Source: Toxotes chatareus
Taxonomy: Eukaryota > Chordata > Actinopteri > Toxotidae
Reading direction: 5' to 3'
DNA length: 64,000 nucleotides
Assembly: GCA_016801885.1 (NCBI GenBank)
Contig: JAFBJY010000277.1
Coordinates: forward strand, 1 to 64,000
A program made the position numbers and the translations under genes. Numbering within the stretch: position 1 is the stretch's first letter; every line of letters starts with the position of its first letter. This document shows, in pieces, positions 1-10,257 of this stretch. A model generated the notes under the pieces. It had not been told where the DNA came from. It ran no database searches and was given only the letters and a program-made list of their open reading frames with translations.

Positions 1-1909
1 ACTTTAAAGCAGATATCACTTAAAGCTTCAAAGGAGTGGTTATCCACTAATTTAGAGGAATTCTGCTTACCCTAGAAAGAGTTTTTTATAATGTATAAAT
101 GGCCTTCGTAAGGCAAGAACTGCCTATTACTCATCATTAATAGAGGAAAACAAGAACAACCCTAGGTTTCTTTTCAGCACTGTAGCCAGGCTGGACAAAG
201 AGCCATAGCTCTGTTGAACTATGCATATCTCTAGCTCTCACTTAGTGATGAGCTTTTTTAGCAACAAAACAGTAGATATTAGAGACAGAATCCATCTTAT
301 CCTGCCTAAATCTGTTAATGATGTAGGTGTGTCAAGAACAGCAGCTTGAGAAAATGTCTGCCAGTCCTGATTTGTCGTTAGACTGTTTCTCTCCCATAGA
401 TCTAGCTGAATTGACTTCAATAGTTTCTAAATCTAAATCATCAACATGTCTCTTTGATCCTATCCCACCAGACTTCTTAAAGATGTTTTGCCTTTTGATT
501 ATGCACTCTAACATATTAGATCAGATAAATCTCTTTTGTTACAGGATATGTTCCCCACAGGCTTTAAGGTTGCAGTTATCAAAACCATTACTTAAAAGCC
601 TTCTGGACTCTGACATTTTGGCAAACTATAGACCTATATCCAATCTCCCCTTTAATTTCTAAAATTTGAAAAGGTTGTTGCATCTCAGTTGTGTGACCAT
701 CTACATAGGAACGGTTTGTTTGAAGTTTTCAGTCAGGATTTAGAGTTCATCATAGCACAGAGACAGCACTGGTGAAAGTTACCAACGACCTTCTTGTAGC
801 ATCAGACAATGGACTCGTCTCTATACTTGTCCTGCTAGATCTTAGTGCTGCATTTGACACTATTGATCATAGTATCCTATTGGATAGATTGGAACATGTT
901 ATTGGGATTAAAGGAACAGCACTAGGCTGGTTTAAATCATATCTATCAGATAGATACCAGTTTGTTCATGTTAATGATGATTCCTCCATTTATACCAGAG
1001 TTAATCATGGAGTTCCACAGGGTTCTGTGCTTGGACCCATATTGTTCACCTTATACATGCTTCCCCTAGGCAATATTATCAGTAAGCATGGAATAAATTT
1101 CCACTGCTATGTAATGGATGATAGCTATATTTATCTATGAAACCAGACGAAACAGATCAGTTAACCATACTTCAGGCATGTCTTAAAGACATAAAGGCCT
1201 GGATGACCTGTAACTTTCTTTTCTTCTGAATTCAGACAAAACTGAGGTTATTTTGTTTGGTCCCAAACACCTAAGAAACAGTTTATCTAATCATATAGTT
1301 ACTCTGGATGGTATTCATTTAGCCTCCAGTACCTCACTGTGAGGAACCTTGGAGTTATTTTGATCAGGATCTGTCCTTTAACTCACATATAAAACAAGTC
1401 TCTAGGACCACCTTCTTTCACCCCGCGCAATATCAGTAAGATTAGGAACATTCTGTCGCATTAATATTCTATGCAGACTGTAATGTAAATAATTACCAAC
1501 TATGACACCTTTTTGCTCCTGTGCTCTGTCTATCATAACTGTAATTTGCTGAGCACACATTATCCACTAACTGTTCACTAACTGTAATCTAAATGCTGGC
1601 CCTCTAATATTGTCCATTGCCAACCCTGTTTGTATATGTGTTTTTATGCTGCATGTCCTTCTCCTCCTCTCCTCCATTCCTAGCTGTCCTATCTTCCTCC
1701 TTTTCCTCCTTTCACCCAGCCCAGCCATCGGCAGGAGGGTCCCCATATGAGCCGGGTTCTACTCAAGGTTTCTTCCTGTTAAAAGGGGTTTTTTCCTCGC
1801 CACTGTTGCCTTAAGTACTTGCTCTGGGGTCAGGCTCTGGGTCTCTGTAAAACGCTTTGAGACAATTTTGATTGTGGAAGGCGCTGTATAAATAAATTGA
1901 ATTGAATTG
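1..1909 (+). mobile_element. L2-type LINE fragment, unit A (5'-truncated, frame-broken)
   Basis: This is the C-terminal half of a teleost L2 reverse transcriptase plus its 3' UTR. Linker-type coding reads in broken frames from the window edge (YSSLIEENKNNPR near 120-170). The thumb/finger region follows at 327-660 (ILANYRPISNLPF). RT motif A, LDLSAAFDTIDH, is near 838-873 and motif B, GVPQGSVLGP, near 1,009-1,038. The YADD box near 1,105-1,125 reads Y-V-M-D-D, with one extra residue. Several +1/-1 shifts split the frame, so no intact ORF2 remains. The 3' UTR is pyrimidine-rich and ends in a GGCGCTGTATAAATAAATTG tail. The L2 assignment rests on recalled family features. The element runs off the left edge. 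Confidence 0.85.
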
Positions 1910-2740
1910 ACTCACTTCCCCTAAAATCTTCTCTTGCATTGACTCATTGTTCAGCAAGAAAAGCCGCAGAATGTCACATGTTAGGTTTAATTGGGGTACT
2001 GGGAAAGTGTCCCTTGGGTCACCCCTTTTTTTGCTGGAGCTAGCCTTTTCATTGCTCTTTCTTCCGAAACAGGTTGCTAAATACTTTGGTTATTAGCTGT
2101 GAGAGTAGAAACGTCAACACCTTTCTCTTTCAGGGCCTTCTTCTTCCCTCTCTCTTCATGTGTTGATAACCATTGTGGCTATATAGCAAGCATCAGGCTT
2201 CCTATAGCCAGTTACTCTCTAAATTTACTACATTGGAACTCAGTCTCCAGTACAGTTAAACTCATCCTCTAAGAATTCACTTCACAATGTTCTCAGCAGG
2301 TTTTAGCTGTTGTTGTCTCAAATGTTCAGAACATTACATTGGCACATTACACAGTTAGACTTGGTGCACATTCATATCTGCTGCTCATATGTTAATGAAT
2401 TGAACACAATTTCTTCTTCAGAGATCAAATAAACTGTTTTTGTGTCCCCTTCAAAATGTCTCTTTTTCTTTCAACAACTTAACACTTTTAGCTGACTTTG
2501 CTTTTAAGGAAAGTCAACGTATTACATTTTACAGTGAAGGGCTTTTTGCTGCAGAAGGTTTTGTAAAATTAATAGAAAACCAATGTTTCTTGTCTGGCAG
2601 GAGTGAGAGGCGGATGTTCACTAGTGAGTAGAGGTTGCACTGGTGAAAGTATTAAACTGGAGCTCCAGTCACAAAGTGGATAGCAGCAGAATGGTAAATA
2701 ACATCCAGCTTGTGGAGGAGAGGGCTTGGAGGTCAGACCT
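1910..2740. other. Non-coding spacer shared among units
   Basis: No gene is recognised here. Positions about 2,040-2,340 reappear inverted at 38,720-38,960 in unit C. Positions about 2,340-2,700 reappear at 14,150-14,540 in unit B. The 1,910-2,340 part is missing from B, where the L2 tail abuts the later part directly. A 63-codon ORF at 2,440-2,631 is broken in the other copies and is probably fortuitous. Confidence 0.6.
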
Positions 2741-4180
2741 GTAAACTATATCATCATAATTGGGAGGACTGTCACTTTAACTAAGAGTTGTTTTTGTAGA
2801 GTGTGTAAGCAAGGACTTGTTATCATAAAGAAAATCAAAGTTTTAGGATTTGACATTTGTAAAGGCAACATTTATGTGTGTTTCAAATGAATCATGAGGA
2901 GTCCAGCAGATTTCGTGGAAAGTGTCCAGGGAAGCAAGAAAGGCTCTGGTAAGGACCTCAGACTCCAGAATAGGCTTGGAAAGAGAAGGAAACATTGTAG
3001 GAGTGTGTAATATCCTCAAAAGTATCAAACGGCTTTGAAAGCAAGTTGAAATAATCCACCACTTTTTTTTCTTTCTCTGTGATCACAATACCATCAGATT
3101 TAATAATAGTGGGCAAATGGGGAACACATATATTTTTCTTTTCTATTGATTTGAGAGTAACCCAGAATTCTTTGGGGTCAGAGCTACTAAGCAACGAAAG
3201 TTAAGCGTTTGAAAAAAGTTGATTTTGCGTGTCTGACTGGACTGAGGCACCTGTTTCTGGCTGCCCTGTATGTCTGCTAGTCTGATGCTTCATTAGGAAG
3301 AATTTGCTTTGACGCCATAGGTGCTAAGTTTATGGCCAATAAGCTCAGACAGATTGATCAGAACTGAACCAGGGACTGAGAGATCGCTTTTTATCCTCAT
3401 TCTTTGAGAGGAGCATGCCATTCTGCATGGTTCTGTCAAAAGTTTTTAAAGTATGTCCAGGCGCTTCTTTCCACATCAGGGACAAGACCAATTCCTGTGC
3501 CATTCAACTTGTGTCAGGTCATATAAAAAGTCTCTTCAAGTTAAAGTTTTTCTAGAGGCGCTTTTGAAACAATCAAGGAGGGTTGAGATGGTGCCTTCAA
3601 GCACATTGCCAAGCACATTATAATGGCCACTGAAGTTTTGATAAAAATTCCAAATGTAAATTGTCTGGCCTACAGGAGGTAACATCAATTAATGAATGTG
3701 CCATTCATAGTCTTGGTATTGTATCTGGTAGGGGCCTGCACAATCTAGGACAGGTTTAGTGCATCCAGCTGTAACCCCATTCGTAGAAGATGGAGTGGCC
3801 TAGCACATCCCAATTCAAGTCCCCTAGCAGGAGAAATTGTAGAGGAGGTGTGAGGGGCAATCAGCTCACTTCTAGCAGGCAGAGCACACAGGTAGGGGCA
3901 GAGGGCGTATTTGCAACAACCAGCAACAGTGAGAGAAAACTTCTTAGTTGATTTACAACAATCATCTTCAACTGTTTGGCCACAGATTTAGGAGAAATCA
4001 GCGTGAGGAGAGATTTTACAAATAATCAGTTCCAATCACACTGATTCCCAGTTGCGCAGCAACTTTGGGAGGATATTGGCGCATGTGTGTGACCCATGCT
4101 ATCGCGCGCTAACCTGTCAGTGCGGGATTCTCCATGTTATACAGTCAGTTGCATTCCTCAGAGGGCAGCATTAGGTATGT
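2740..4180 (-). mobile_element. Minus-strand LINE fragment (endonuclease and linker), unit A
   Basis: Read on the minus strand, 3,194-2,958 gives a linker with the pattern SDPKEFWVTLKSIEKK followed by IIKSDGIVITEKEKKVVDYF. This is characteristic of the segment between the endonuclease and reverse-transcriptase domains of fish LINEs. The corresponding stretch in unit B has a clearer endonuclease-like part (ILVISESWL). The RT core is absent, so the copy is truncated at its 3' side. Frames are broken by indels. I could not decide between L2, CR1 and related clades. It also occurs in unit C, so it predates the Rex1-like insertion. Confidence 0.7.
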
Positions 4181-4550
4181 TTAAATGCATTAAATCCAAG
4201 GCTTTTGCACATTGCTAAAAATCAGTCAAAAGCTAATAAAATGTACATCAGAACATTTAGCTTTATTGGAAGAGGAATCAGTGAGGAGTTAAAGATCTGG
4301 ACCAGGGAAACTGGCATAACTGTTGAGAGTCAACAATGTCACTGATGTGCATGCTGTAGTAAAGGAGAAGATGTGAAATGAAGTTGTAGAGTAAGGAGCT
4401 TTATTCTGAGTGGCCTCTGTGCTACAAGTGACCGCTCTTGGTATTCCATTGAATATTATTTAATCTCACTGTTTAGTGCATACTTGAAAAGTGCAGCTGT
4501 ATTGGATGATGCACAGTTGATTTATACTTTCTCTAAATACAGGTTTAGAG
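4181..4550. other. Unoccupied spacer, present in A, B and C
   Basis: There is no coding signal. It matches 16,040-16,415 in B and the reverse complement of 37,860-38,110 in C. Its right end is the target site of the Rex1-like LINE in A and B. Confidence 0.6.
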
Positions 4551-4559
4551 TAAGATGTT
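4551..4559. repeat. Left target-site duplication of Rex1-like LINE (TAAGATGTT)
   Basis: TAAGATGTT occurs here and again at 7,740-7,748, immediately flanking the LINE. The B copy has a related 16,416-16,425 and 19,899-19,907 pair with small differences. Unit C has a single comparable site without the LINE. Confidence 0.75.
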
Positions 4560-7500
4560 GCTTAGCTGCCCCAGTGTATAAGTTACAGCAATCCTGCACT
4601 GCGTTGAGCTTTTTTCCTTTCTTAGCTCTTATTAGTTTTTGCGTAGTTTTTATCTATTAGGTGAGCTTTTCTCTTTACCTTAACTTTACTATGAGGGACC
4701 AAGAGTACGCAGTTTTTGCCCTGATCTTTGTTCTTTTAGTACTTTTATGCGTCCGTGTTTGGAAGTCCGGAGATTCATGACATGGACCCGTATTTACTAA
4801 GGATCAACTGATGAACCCATTAACACAGCCCGGTGCTGCCCAGGAGACCGTCCCGTGAACTGAGAAGGAGAGGCAGGGGATGTAGTGCAGTTGACGTCAG
4901 GCTAGAAGGAGGAAGATACGAACCCGGTTCTTCGTCTGTAGTCATAGAGGCGTGGATCTCCTTTAACAAGATGGAATGAGCTGGCTTATTTGGCCTTATT
5001 GACTCAGAGGGGTACAGAGAGAGCAGCATCACTTGATGTTTCACGGAGACATGGCTGGGCGTGCTAACTCGGACACCAACATAGCCCTGGATAGTTTCTC
5101 TTGAGATGCGGTCGGACAGGACCAGTAGAGCGGTAAGAGGGAAGGGTGGAGGCTAGCTGTGTTTGTAAACAGCAAATTGGTGTAACCCTAGGCTATCACT
5201 GTTAATTAACTCTGTTAACAAGGACATTGGGCTGCTAGCTATTAGCATGAATATATTATTTACGAGGAATTCATGTTATTATTATTGCGGTGTAGGCCCC
5301 CCCTCTGCAAATAGCGACCACGGCCCTTGATGTCCTTCACTCAGCAGTCATGAACTGGAACCCAACACCCTCTTTGCCCTTATCTGAGGACTAGCCATGT
5401 GTCTCAACCAAGTCCCTCGAGCCACTTTCTCTGTTATATTTTACCTGTCACACCAGAGAAGATAGGACACTGGACCCCATTCTATGCACCAACACCAAGG
5501 GAGAGCATACTCATCATCTACTTCCTCCTCTGGGCAGATCCGATCACAACCTGGTGCACCCCTCCTGCCTGTGTACAAACCACTTGTGCACAGACAACCA
5601 GCTAATGACCACTACTCAGAAGATGGTCCCCTGAGTCTGAGGCTCTGAGGACTTCTTTGAAACCACTGTGGCTGGGACGAACTCTGCGAAATCCTCTTGG
5701 GGAGGACATTGACAGCCTGACTCCTGCATAGCAGTTTACATTAATTTTTGCTGGACACTGTACCCTGAGGACTGTGCAGTGTTTTCCAAACAACAAACCA
5801 TGGATTAGCAGCTGACATGAAACCTCCTGAAGGAGAGAGAGCCTTTGGTCAGGCGACAAGGAGCGACTGGAGGTGCAGGGGCTGAGGAGGAAGATCAGAA
5901 GGGAAGAGTAGCTACAGAAGAAGATGGGATCAGCTGCAGAGGAACAACATCTGTAATGCAGAGTCTGGAGGGGCCTTAAAACCATCTCAGGAGCTGAGGG
6001 CCAGACTCTCGAACTGTGGGGGATCAAAGTGGGTGAACGACCTGAACTTTGTTTTCAACAGGTTTGACCCAGTCACCCCAACCCTCCCTCCCCCAGTTAC
6101 CTCTGCTGCACTTCTTGTCGGCACCTCAGGTTACTGCTCCCATCCCCCCTCTGCAGGTCTCAGCTCACAATCACCCCCTGCCTTGCTCCTCCAGGACACT
6201 GCCCCACCCCCCCTCCTGCAAGCCCAGCTCACAACTACCCCCCACTGCCCCTACTCTCTTCAACCCGCTCAGCCACCCCCAACCCCTCATGACTTCAATC
6301 ACCCAGTCCTTGCCCAATCTGTCCCTCTCTACAGACCAGGTGAGAAGGGGCTCCAGAAGGATCAGCATGAGGAAGGCCTACGGGTCGAAGACGGGGCTCA
6401 GCTCCAGGCTCCTCCGTCCTGTGCAGACCACCTCTGGGGATTGGGGCATATCTTCAACCTCAGCCTGAAGTTGGAAGAGAGTTCACAGCTGTGGAAAACA
6501 TCCTGTGTTGCAGTGCCTAAGATAGCGCTTCCAGACCACCTCTTCAATAACTATAGGCCTGTGGCATACATCACACTTGATGAAGACACTGGGCATTAGT
6601 ACTCTCCCATCTCCAGCCCCCTGGTGGGGCAATCCCGATGGACCATTGCAGTTTGCCTGGCCTGGTATTGGAGTGGAGGGCTGTCATCTTCCTCTGCACA
6701 GAGCTCTCTCTCACCTGGAGAAGCCCGGCAGCACTGTAGGGGATCATGTTTTCGATTTCAGGTAGCTAATACCGCTGGCCGCTGCTCCTGAGGGACAAGC
6801 TGGAGCCTTTCGGGGAGTGGATCACCACATCGACCTGGATACTGGACCACCTCACCAACCCGCCCACAGTATGCTTGAGGACAAAGGACTGTGGAGTCTG
6901 ACATGTGGTGGTCAGCATTACAGGGGAATCCCACAGGGAACAGTCTTGGCTCCTTTCCTGTCCACCCTGTACCACGGCCAGACTGTGCTTTGCAGGACAA
7001 CCAACTGCCACCTGCAAGTTCTCAGATGACTCTGCCATGCAATCGGCCTCATCTGAGCGGCGATGACAGGGGCTCTGAAGAACGATCCAGGACTTCAAAT
7101 GGACTGGTGTCGGTGAGATCCACCTCCAGATCAACTCAGGGAAAACAAAGGAGCTGAGTGGTGGACTTCGCAGAGCGCAGCCTGTACCAGTGAACATCAG
7201 GGAGCGGACATTGAGAGTGTGGTCTCTTACAGGTACCTGGGTGTTCACCTGGACAATGAACTGGACTGGACTAATGCTTACCTAATGCTATACAAGAAGG
7301 GTCAGGTGAGCTCTACCTTCTTAGGAGACTCAGGTCCTTTGGGTGCAGGGGCTCTCAGGTCATGCTTGTTGACTCTGTTGTGGCATCAATACCGTTTTTC
7401 TATGGTGTGGTCTGCTGGAGCAACAACATCTCTCTTGGCGTGGGACAGGAAGAGACTGAACAAGCAGTCAGGAAGGCAGCTCAGTCCTGGGTTGCTCCTT

Positions 7501-7739
7501 GACCCAGTGCAGGTGGTGGAGAGGAGGATGGTACTTAAAGCTATCGTAATGATGATGAATAGACCGACTTAATAACTGGTGCTTTGCGTGCAGCCTTCTT
7601 CTTCTTTTTTCATACTGTTTGCTGTTTATAGTATTTATATTACTAGCTATTGTGTAAAATCCTATGTTTTTCTGCTGCTGCTGTACAGTGCAATTTCCTC
7701 TATTGTGGGACTATTAGTTTATCTTATCTTATCTTATCT
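4560..7739 (+). mobile_element. Rex1/Babar-like LINE, near full-length but frame-broken, unit A
   Basis: This 3.2 kb non-LTR retrotransposon has a 5' UTR (about 4,560-4,760). An apurinic-type endonuclease region follows, then a linker, an RT core and a (TTATC)n-type 3' tail (about 7,720-7,739). The RT core shows GIPQGTVLAP at 6,924-6,953 and the catalytic FSDDSA box at about 7,019-7,036. A YLGVHLDNELDW motif lies in the 7,219-7,572 frame. Indels split the ORF into fragments of 60-160 codons. Relative to the B copy, about 170 bp are missing after 7,565. The nine-base flanking duplication supports a target-primed insertion. The assignment to Rex1/Babar is from recalled motifs; another CR1-group clade is possible. 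Confidence 0.8.
6694..7565. repeat. Block identical to 18,676-19,547
   Basis: At a constant offset of 11,982 bases I see no difference over about 872 bp. All overlapping frames give the same translations, including the same frame-breaking lesions. Outside the block the two LINE copies differ by indels every few tens of bases. Confidence 0.85.
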
Positions 7740-7748
7740 TAAGATGTT
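7740..7748. repeat. Right target-site duplication of Rex1-like LINE
   Basis: TAAGATGTT directly follows the TTATC tail and repeats 4,551-4,559. Confidence 0.75.
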
Positions 7749-8004
7749 TGGTGACATGCTAACAGATGTTTGTGTGTCTCTGAAGGACTGGAAACCAAGT
7801 GTACCAAGGTCAGCTGGACTCTTGTTCTTCTCTTTCCAATAATAAGAAAAGAGAGAGAGCACCGCCTGAGAGGAAGGACAAGGAAATCATCAGGTTAGTC
7901 AGTGTGTAGCTCTCTCTTTCTCTTGTTTCTCTCTGGTCTCTCTTTCTCTGTACCCTCAGGTGTCTCTGGCTCCGGAGCTGCATGTCCTATGGTCCTGGCT
8001 CCAC
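7749..8004. other. Intron-like spacer with a pyrimidine tract
   Basis: Homologous sequence occurs at 19,908-20,070 in B and inverted near 37,710-37,790 in C (shared GTTTCCAATAAT-like core). A pyrimidine-rich stretch (about 7,910-7,965) ends in CCCTCAG, a possible splice acceptor. No matching exon is preserved in the other copies, so I make no exon call. Confidence 0.45.
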
Positions 8005-8494
8005 CCACCTGCTGCTGTTTATTGTTTACAATGATCTATTTCTAACATGTTTAATGTTCCGTTCTGCTACAGATAAATATTTGATTAATATTCTTTGCAA
8101 ACTGTAATGTAAATAATTACCAGTCATGACAGCTTTTTGCCTCCGTGCTCTGTTTCATAATTCTAATCTGCTGAGCACACATTATCAATAACTGTTCACT
8201 AACTGTAATGTAAATACTGACCCACATTGTCTGTATTATGCTGCATGTCCTTCTCCCCTCTCCTCCATTCCTAGCTGTCCCTATCTTCCTCCTTTTCCTC
8301 CTTTCACCCAGCCCGGCCATCGGCAGGAGGGTCCCCATCTGAGCCAGGTTCTGCTCAGGTTTCTTCCTGTTAAAGGGAGTTTTCCTTGCCACTGTCGCCT
8401 TAAGTGCTTGCTCTGAGGTCAGGCTCTGGGTCTCTGTAAAGCGCTTTGAGACAATTTTGATTGTGGAAGGCGCTATATAAATAAAATTGAATTG
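8005..8494 (+). mobile_element. L2 3' end (ORF stub plus 3' UTR), unit A
   Basis: This contains only the last ORF codons and the 3' UTR of the same L2 family as at 1-1,909. Shared marks include the TTCTTCCTGTTAAAGGGAG block, the GCGCTTTGAGACAATTTTGA block and the terminal GGCGCTATATAAATAAAATTG. The tail ends exactly where exon sequence resumes at 8,495, without any spacer. The corresponding tail in B ends at 21,207 and is followed by about 660 bp before the same exon. Confidence 0.85.
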
Positions 8495-8521
8495 CCTCAT
8501 CCTGGCAAAACAATGGGAAAG
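8495..8521 (+). pseudogene. znf638: Truncated RRM exon of ZNF638-like gene, unit A
   Basis: Only the 3' end of the exon remains. It encodes the residues around DLILAKQNGK seen in full at 21,870-21,985, and is followed by a GT donor at 8,522. The upstream part and its acceptor are gone, replaced by the L2 tail. If this sequence is correct, unit A cannot make this RRM. Confidence 0.7.
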
Positions 8522-8721
8522 GTTGGTGTGATCACACCAGGAGGAGAGGAGAAACACCTGGACACCAGTAATACATGTAGCCATGCAAGCTGCTTCTGTC
8601 ATAGCTTAAACTACTATCACAGGCTCAGTGGGAATGCTTTGTGGACAGTCTACACACTCAGTCTGTCCATAGATACTAGTTTCTGGATTGTTGACCTGTT
8701 ACAAAGTTCACCTTCCTACAG

Positions 8722-8883
8722 CACCGTGTTAAAATCATCCTTATTGTATGTTAGGTGCTTGTGTCAGTGGCAGACACAGAGATTGCTCAAGAGATAGTGA
8801 AAGTCCACCTTCATCCCCACCAAGACTAAAGACTGTGAGCTGAAGATAATCCATGTCAAACAGCGATTGGCCTCAGCACACCG
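8722..8883 (+). CDS. znf638: ZNF638-like exon, second half of RRM, unit A
   Basis: The exon is bounded by TCCTACAG before it and GTAAGG after it. In one frame it begins TVLKSSLLYV. After a frame shift it continues to a segment reading TEIAQEIVKV and ending KIIHVKQ. The strand-helix-strand order fits the second half of an RRM, similar to the RRMs of ZNF638 and matrin-3. ZNF638 is a nucleoplasmic DNA/RNA-binding protein. At least one indel breaks the frame, and the exon at 22,189-22,359 is its twin. The gene name follows from this domain together with the terminal zinc-finger exon downstream. Confidence 0.6.
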
Positions 8884-9081
8884 GTAAGGCCTCTCATCAT
8901 TCACCCACACCCTTTACAGGACACTCATCATCTTTTCTCCTCCTCTGCTCTAATCTTCTATATTAAATATCTTCCTTTTGTGCTTGCTTGCTTTTTCATC
9001 TTGTGCTTAGTGCAGCATTTCTAGTTGTATGTGAACCTTGAGCAGTAACTGCTGATTAACACTAAAAACCTCTTTACACAG

Positions 9082-9124
9082 GTGGCTTCTTTACAATCTG
9101 TTGATGGGATCAGTGGAGCCATTA
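9082..9124 (+). CDS. znf638: Small ZNF638-like exon, unit A
   Basis: A 43-base exon candidate between TTTACACAG and GTGAGTATT, encoding roughly VASLQSVDGISGAI. It is conserved at 22,554-22,590 (B), 30,722-30,760 (C, inverted) and about 62,165-62,215 (D, inverted), each next to a GTGAGT-like donor. Its function cannot be judged from sequence alone. Confidence 0.5.
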
Positions 9125-9514
9125 GTGAGTATTTCTACCATTAGATATTTCTATGCACTTCATCTTATTTATTGCTTGATGTAACAAGGACAGTGCGCTG
9201 TTAATAAACTTTTGCTGTAAATACACCAGGACAAGTGCAGATGATCCAAATGTACATTTACACTAAGCTCTTTTAAAGTAATAAACCTAAATCAGGCTGA
9301 AGGGTCTTACTGTCAAACAGCAGCAGCAGTGTTCAGTTGTCCCTGTCCTACATTTTAGATGTAGATAAACAGGGACAGTCCTGTAAAACCTGACGCCTGC
9401 TGTAACTTTACAACTAGTTTTGTTGGAAAGTACATTAAAGTAAGAAAACAGTATTTTCATGGGTATAGTAACATTGCAGAAACCCTCATTTACTGATGGT
9501 AATGAATATGTCTT

Positions 9515-9519
9515 CTGTA
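9515..9519. repeat. Left 5-bp target duplication CTGTA of the solo LTR
   Basis: CTGTA here matches CTGTA at 10,048-10,052 on the other side of the LTR. Confidence 0.8.
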
Positions 9520-10047
9520 TGTCATAGTCAGGAAATAATATCTTATGTTTTGTCCTGTGTTCATGTTGTCTCGTGGATTTTGCTTTTATTTTGAAATGTC
9601 TTCCCTTTTGTTTCAGGTGGCTTACCCTTCCTCTTGTTTCCCCACCAGTGTGATTGTTTTCCCTGCCCCTAATTGTTTCCACCTGTTTTCCCTTACCTGG
9701 TGTCTATATATAGTCTGCGTCTCCCATTGTCCTGTGTCAGTTTGTCTTGTCTTAATGTCAGTGAACCAAGCGTTTTTGCCCATGTTACCGGCCCTTCTGT
9801 CAAGCCAGGTTTTGTATTTTGTTGTTACTTTTCCTTGTCAGAGCTACTGTTTTCATTGCTAGATTTTCCTTTGTTACTTTGTATAGTCATTGTGCCTTTT
9901 GTCCTCGTATGAGTGTTTTTTTTTTCTCACATTATCTCTTTGCTTCTTGGAGTGATTTTCATTTGTACTTTGTAATAAAATATTGTTTATTTTGTACTTT
10001 GTCTTCTAGTCGTGCATTTGGGTTCAGGTCCAAGTACAGCCTTAACA
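9520..10047 (+). mobile_element. Solo LTR of a Gypsy-like retrotransposon, unit A
   Basis: The 528 bp element begins TGTCATAG and ends TTAACA, with the expected TG...CA ends. It is flanked by CTGTA on both sides. Inside are a TATA-like TCTATATATAG near 9,700, and AATAAA near 9,973. Near the 3' end is GCATTTGGGTTC, a motif common in fish Gypsy-type LTRs. No internal retroelement region is present, so this is a solo LTR, probably formed by LTR-LTR recombination. The ORFs that cross it (9,545-10,067) are fortuitous. The Gypsy assignment is from recalled LTR style; the structure is seen directly. Confidence 0.8.
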
Positions 10048-10138
10048 CTGTATATCTTCTGCTTTAGTCTTCAGAATTTTGATCCACTAATTATCCGCTG
10101 GCTAATCAGTGATTGTATGTCCTTTTTGTGTCCTCCAG

Positions 10139-10190
10139 GAGAGTACTGTTCCAGTGGGCTGAGCAGGGTCTTGTGGTCTTTACATGTGTG
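10139..10190 (+). CDS. ZNF638-like exon candidate (start certain, end unclear), unit A
   Basis: It follows a TGTCCTCCAG acceptor and begins GAGAGTACTGTTCC. The acceptor and first codons recur at 23,609 (B) and inverted at 30,265-30,310 (C) and about 59,425-59,470 (D). In C and D the exon seems to end at a GATCAGTAA-type donor. In A the donor is not clear and the reading frame is open for longer. Confidence 0.45.
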
Positions 10191-10203
10191 TTTCCACAGT
10201 CAC

Positions 10204-10250
10204 TGTGTGTGTGTGTGTGCGCAAGTCCAAGTCTGTGTGTGTGTGTGTGT
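10204..10250. repeat. (GT)n microsatellite in intron before the zinc-finger exon
   Basis: Two GT runs are separated by a short GCGCAAGTCCAAGTC interruption, ending 7 bp before the CAG acceptor at 10,257. B has only a short GTGTGTGTGT at the same place. Confidence 0.9.
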
Positions 10251-10257
10251 CCCTCAG

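Noticed and set aside
6766..7248. 160-codon minus-strand ORF repeated exactly at 18,748-19,230
   Set aside because: It is the antisense shadow of the Rex1-like reverse transcriptase. Its exact repetition comes from the identical block, not from protein conservation.
9520..10047. Endogenous retrovirus
   Set aside because: Only an LTR is present, with no coding region, and its motifs suit a Gypsy-like fish LTR element rather than a retrovirus.
9545..10067. Hydrophobic plus-strand ORFs suggesting a membrane protein
   Set aside because: They lie inside the solo LTR, whose T-rich sequence gives Phe/Leu/Val-rich translations.
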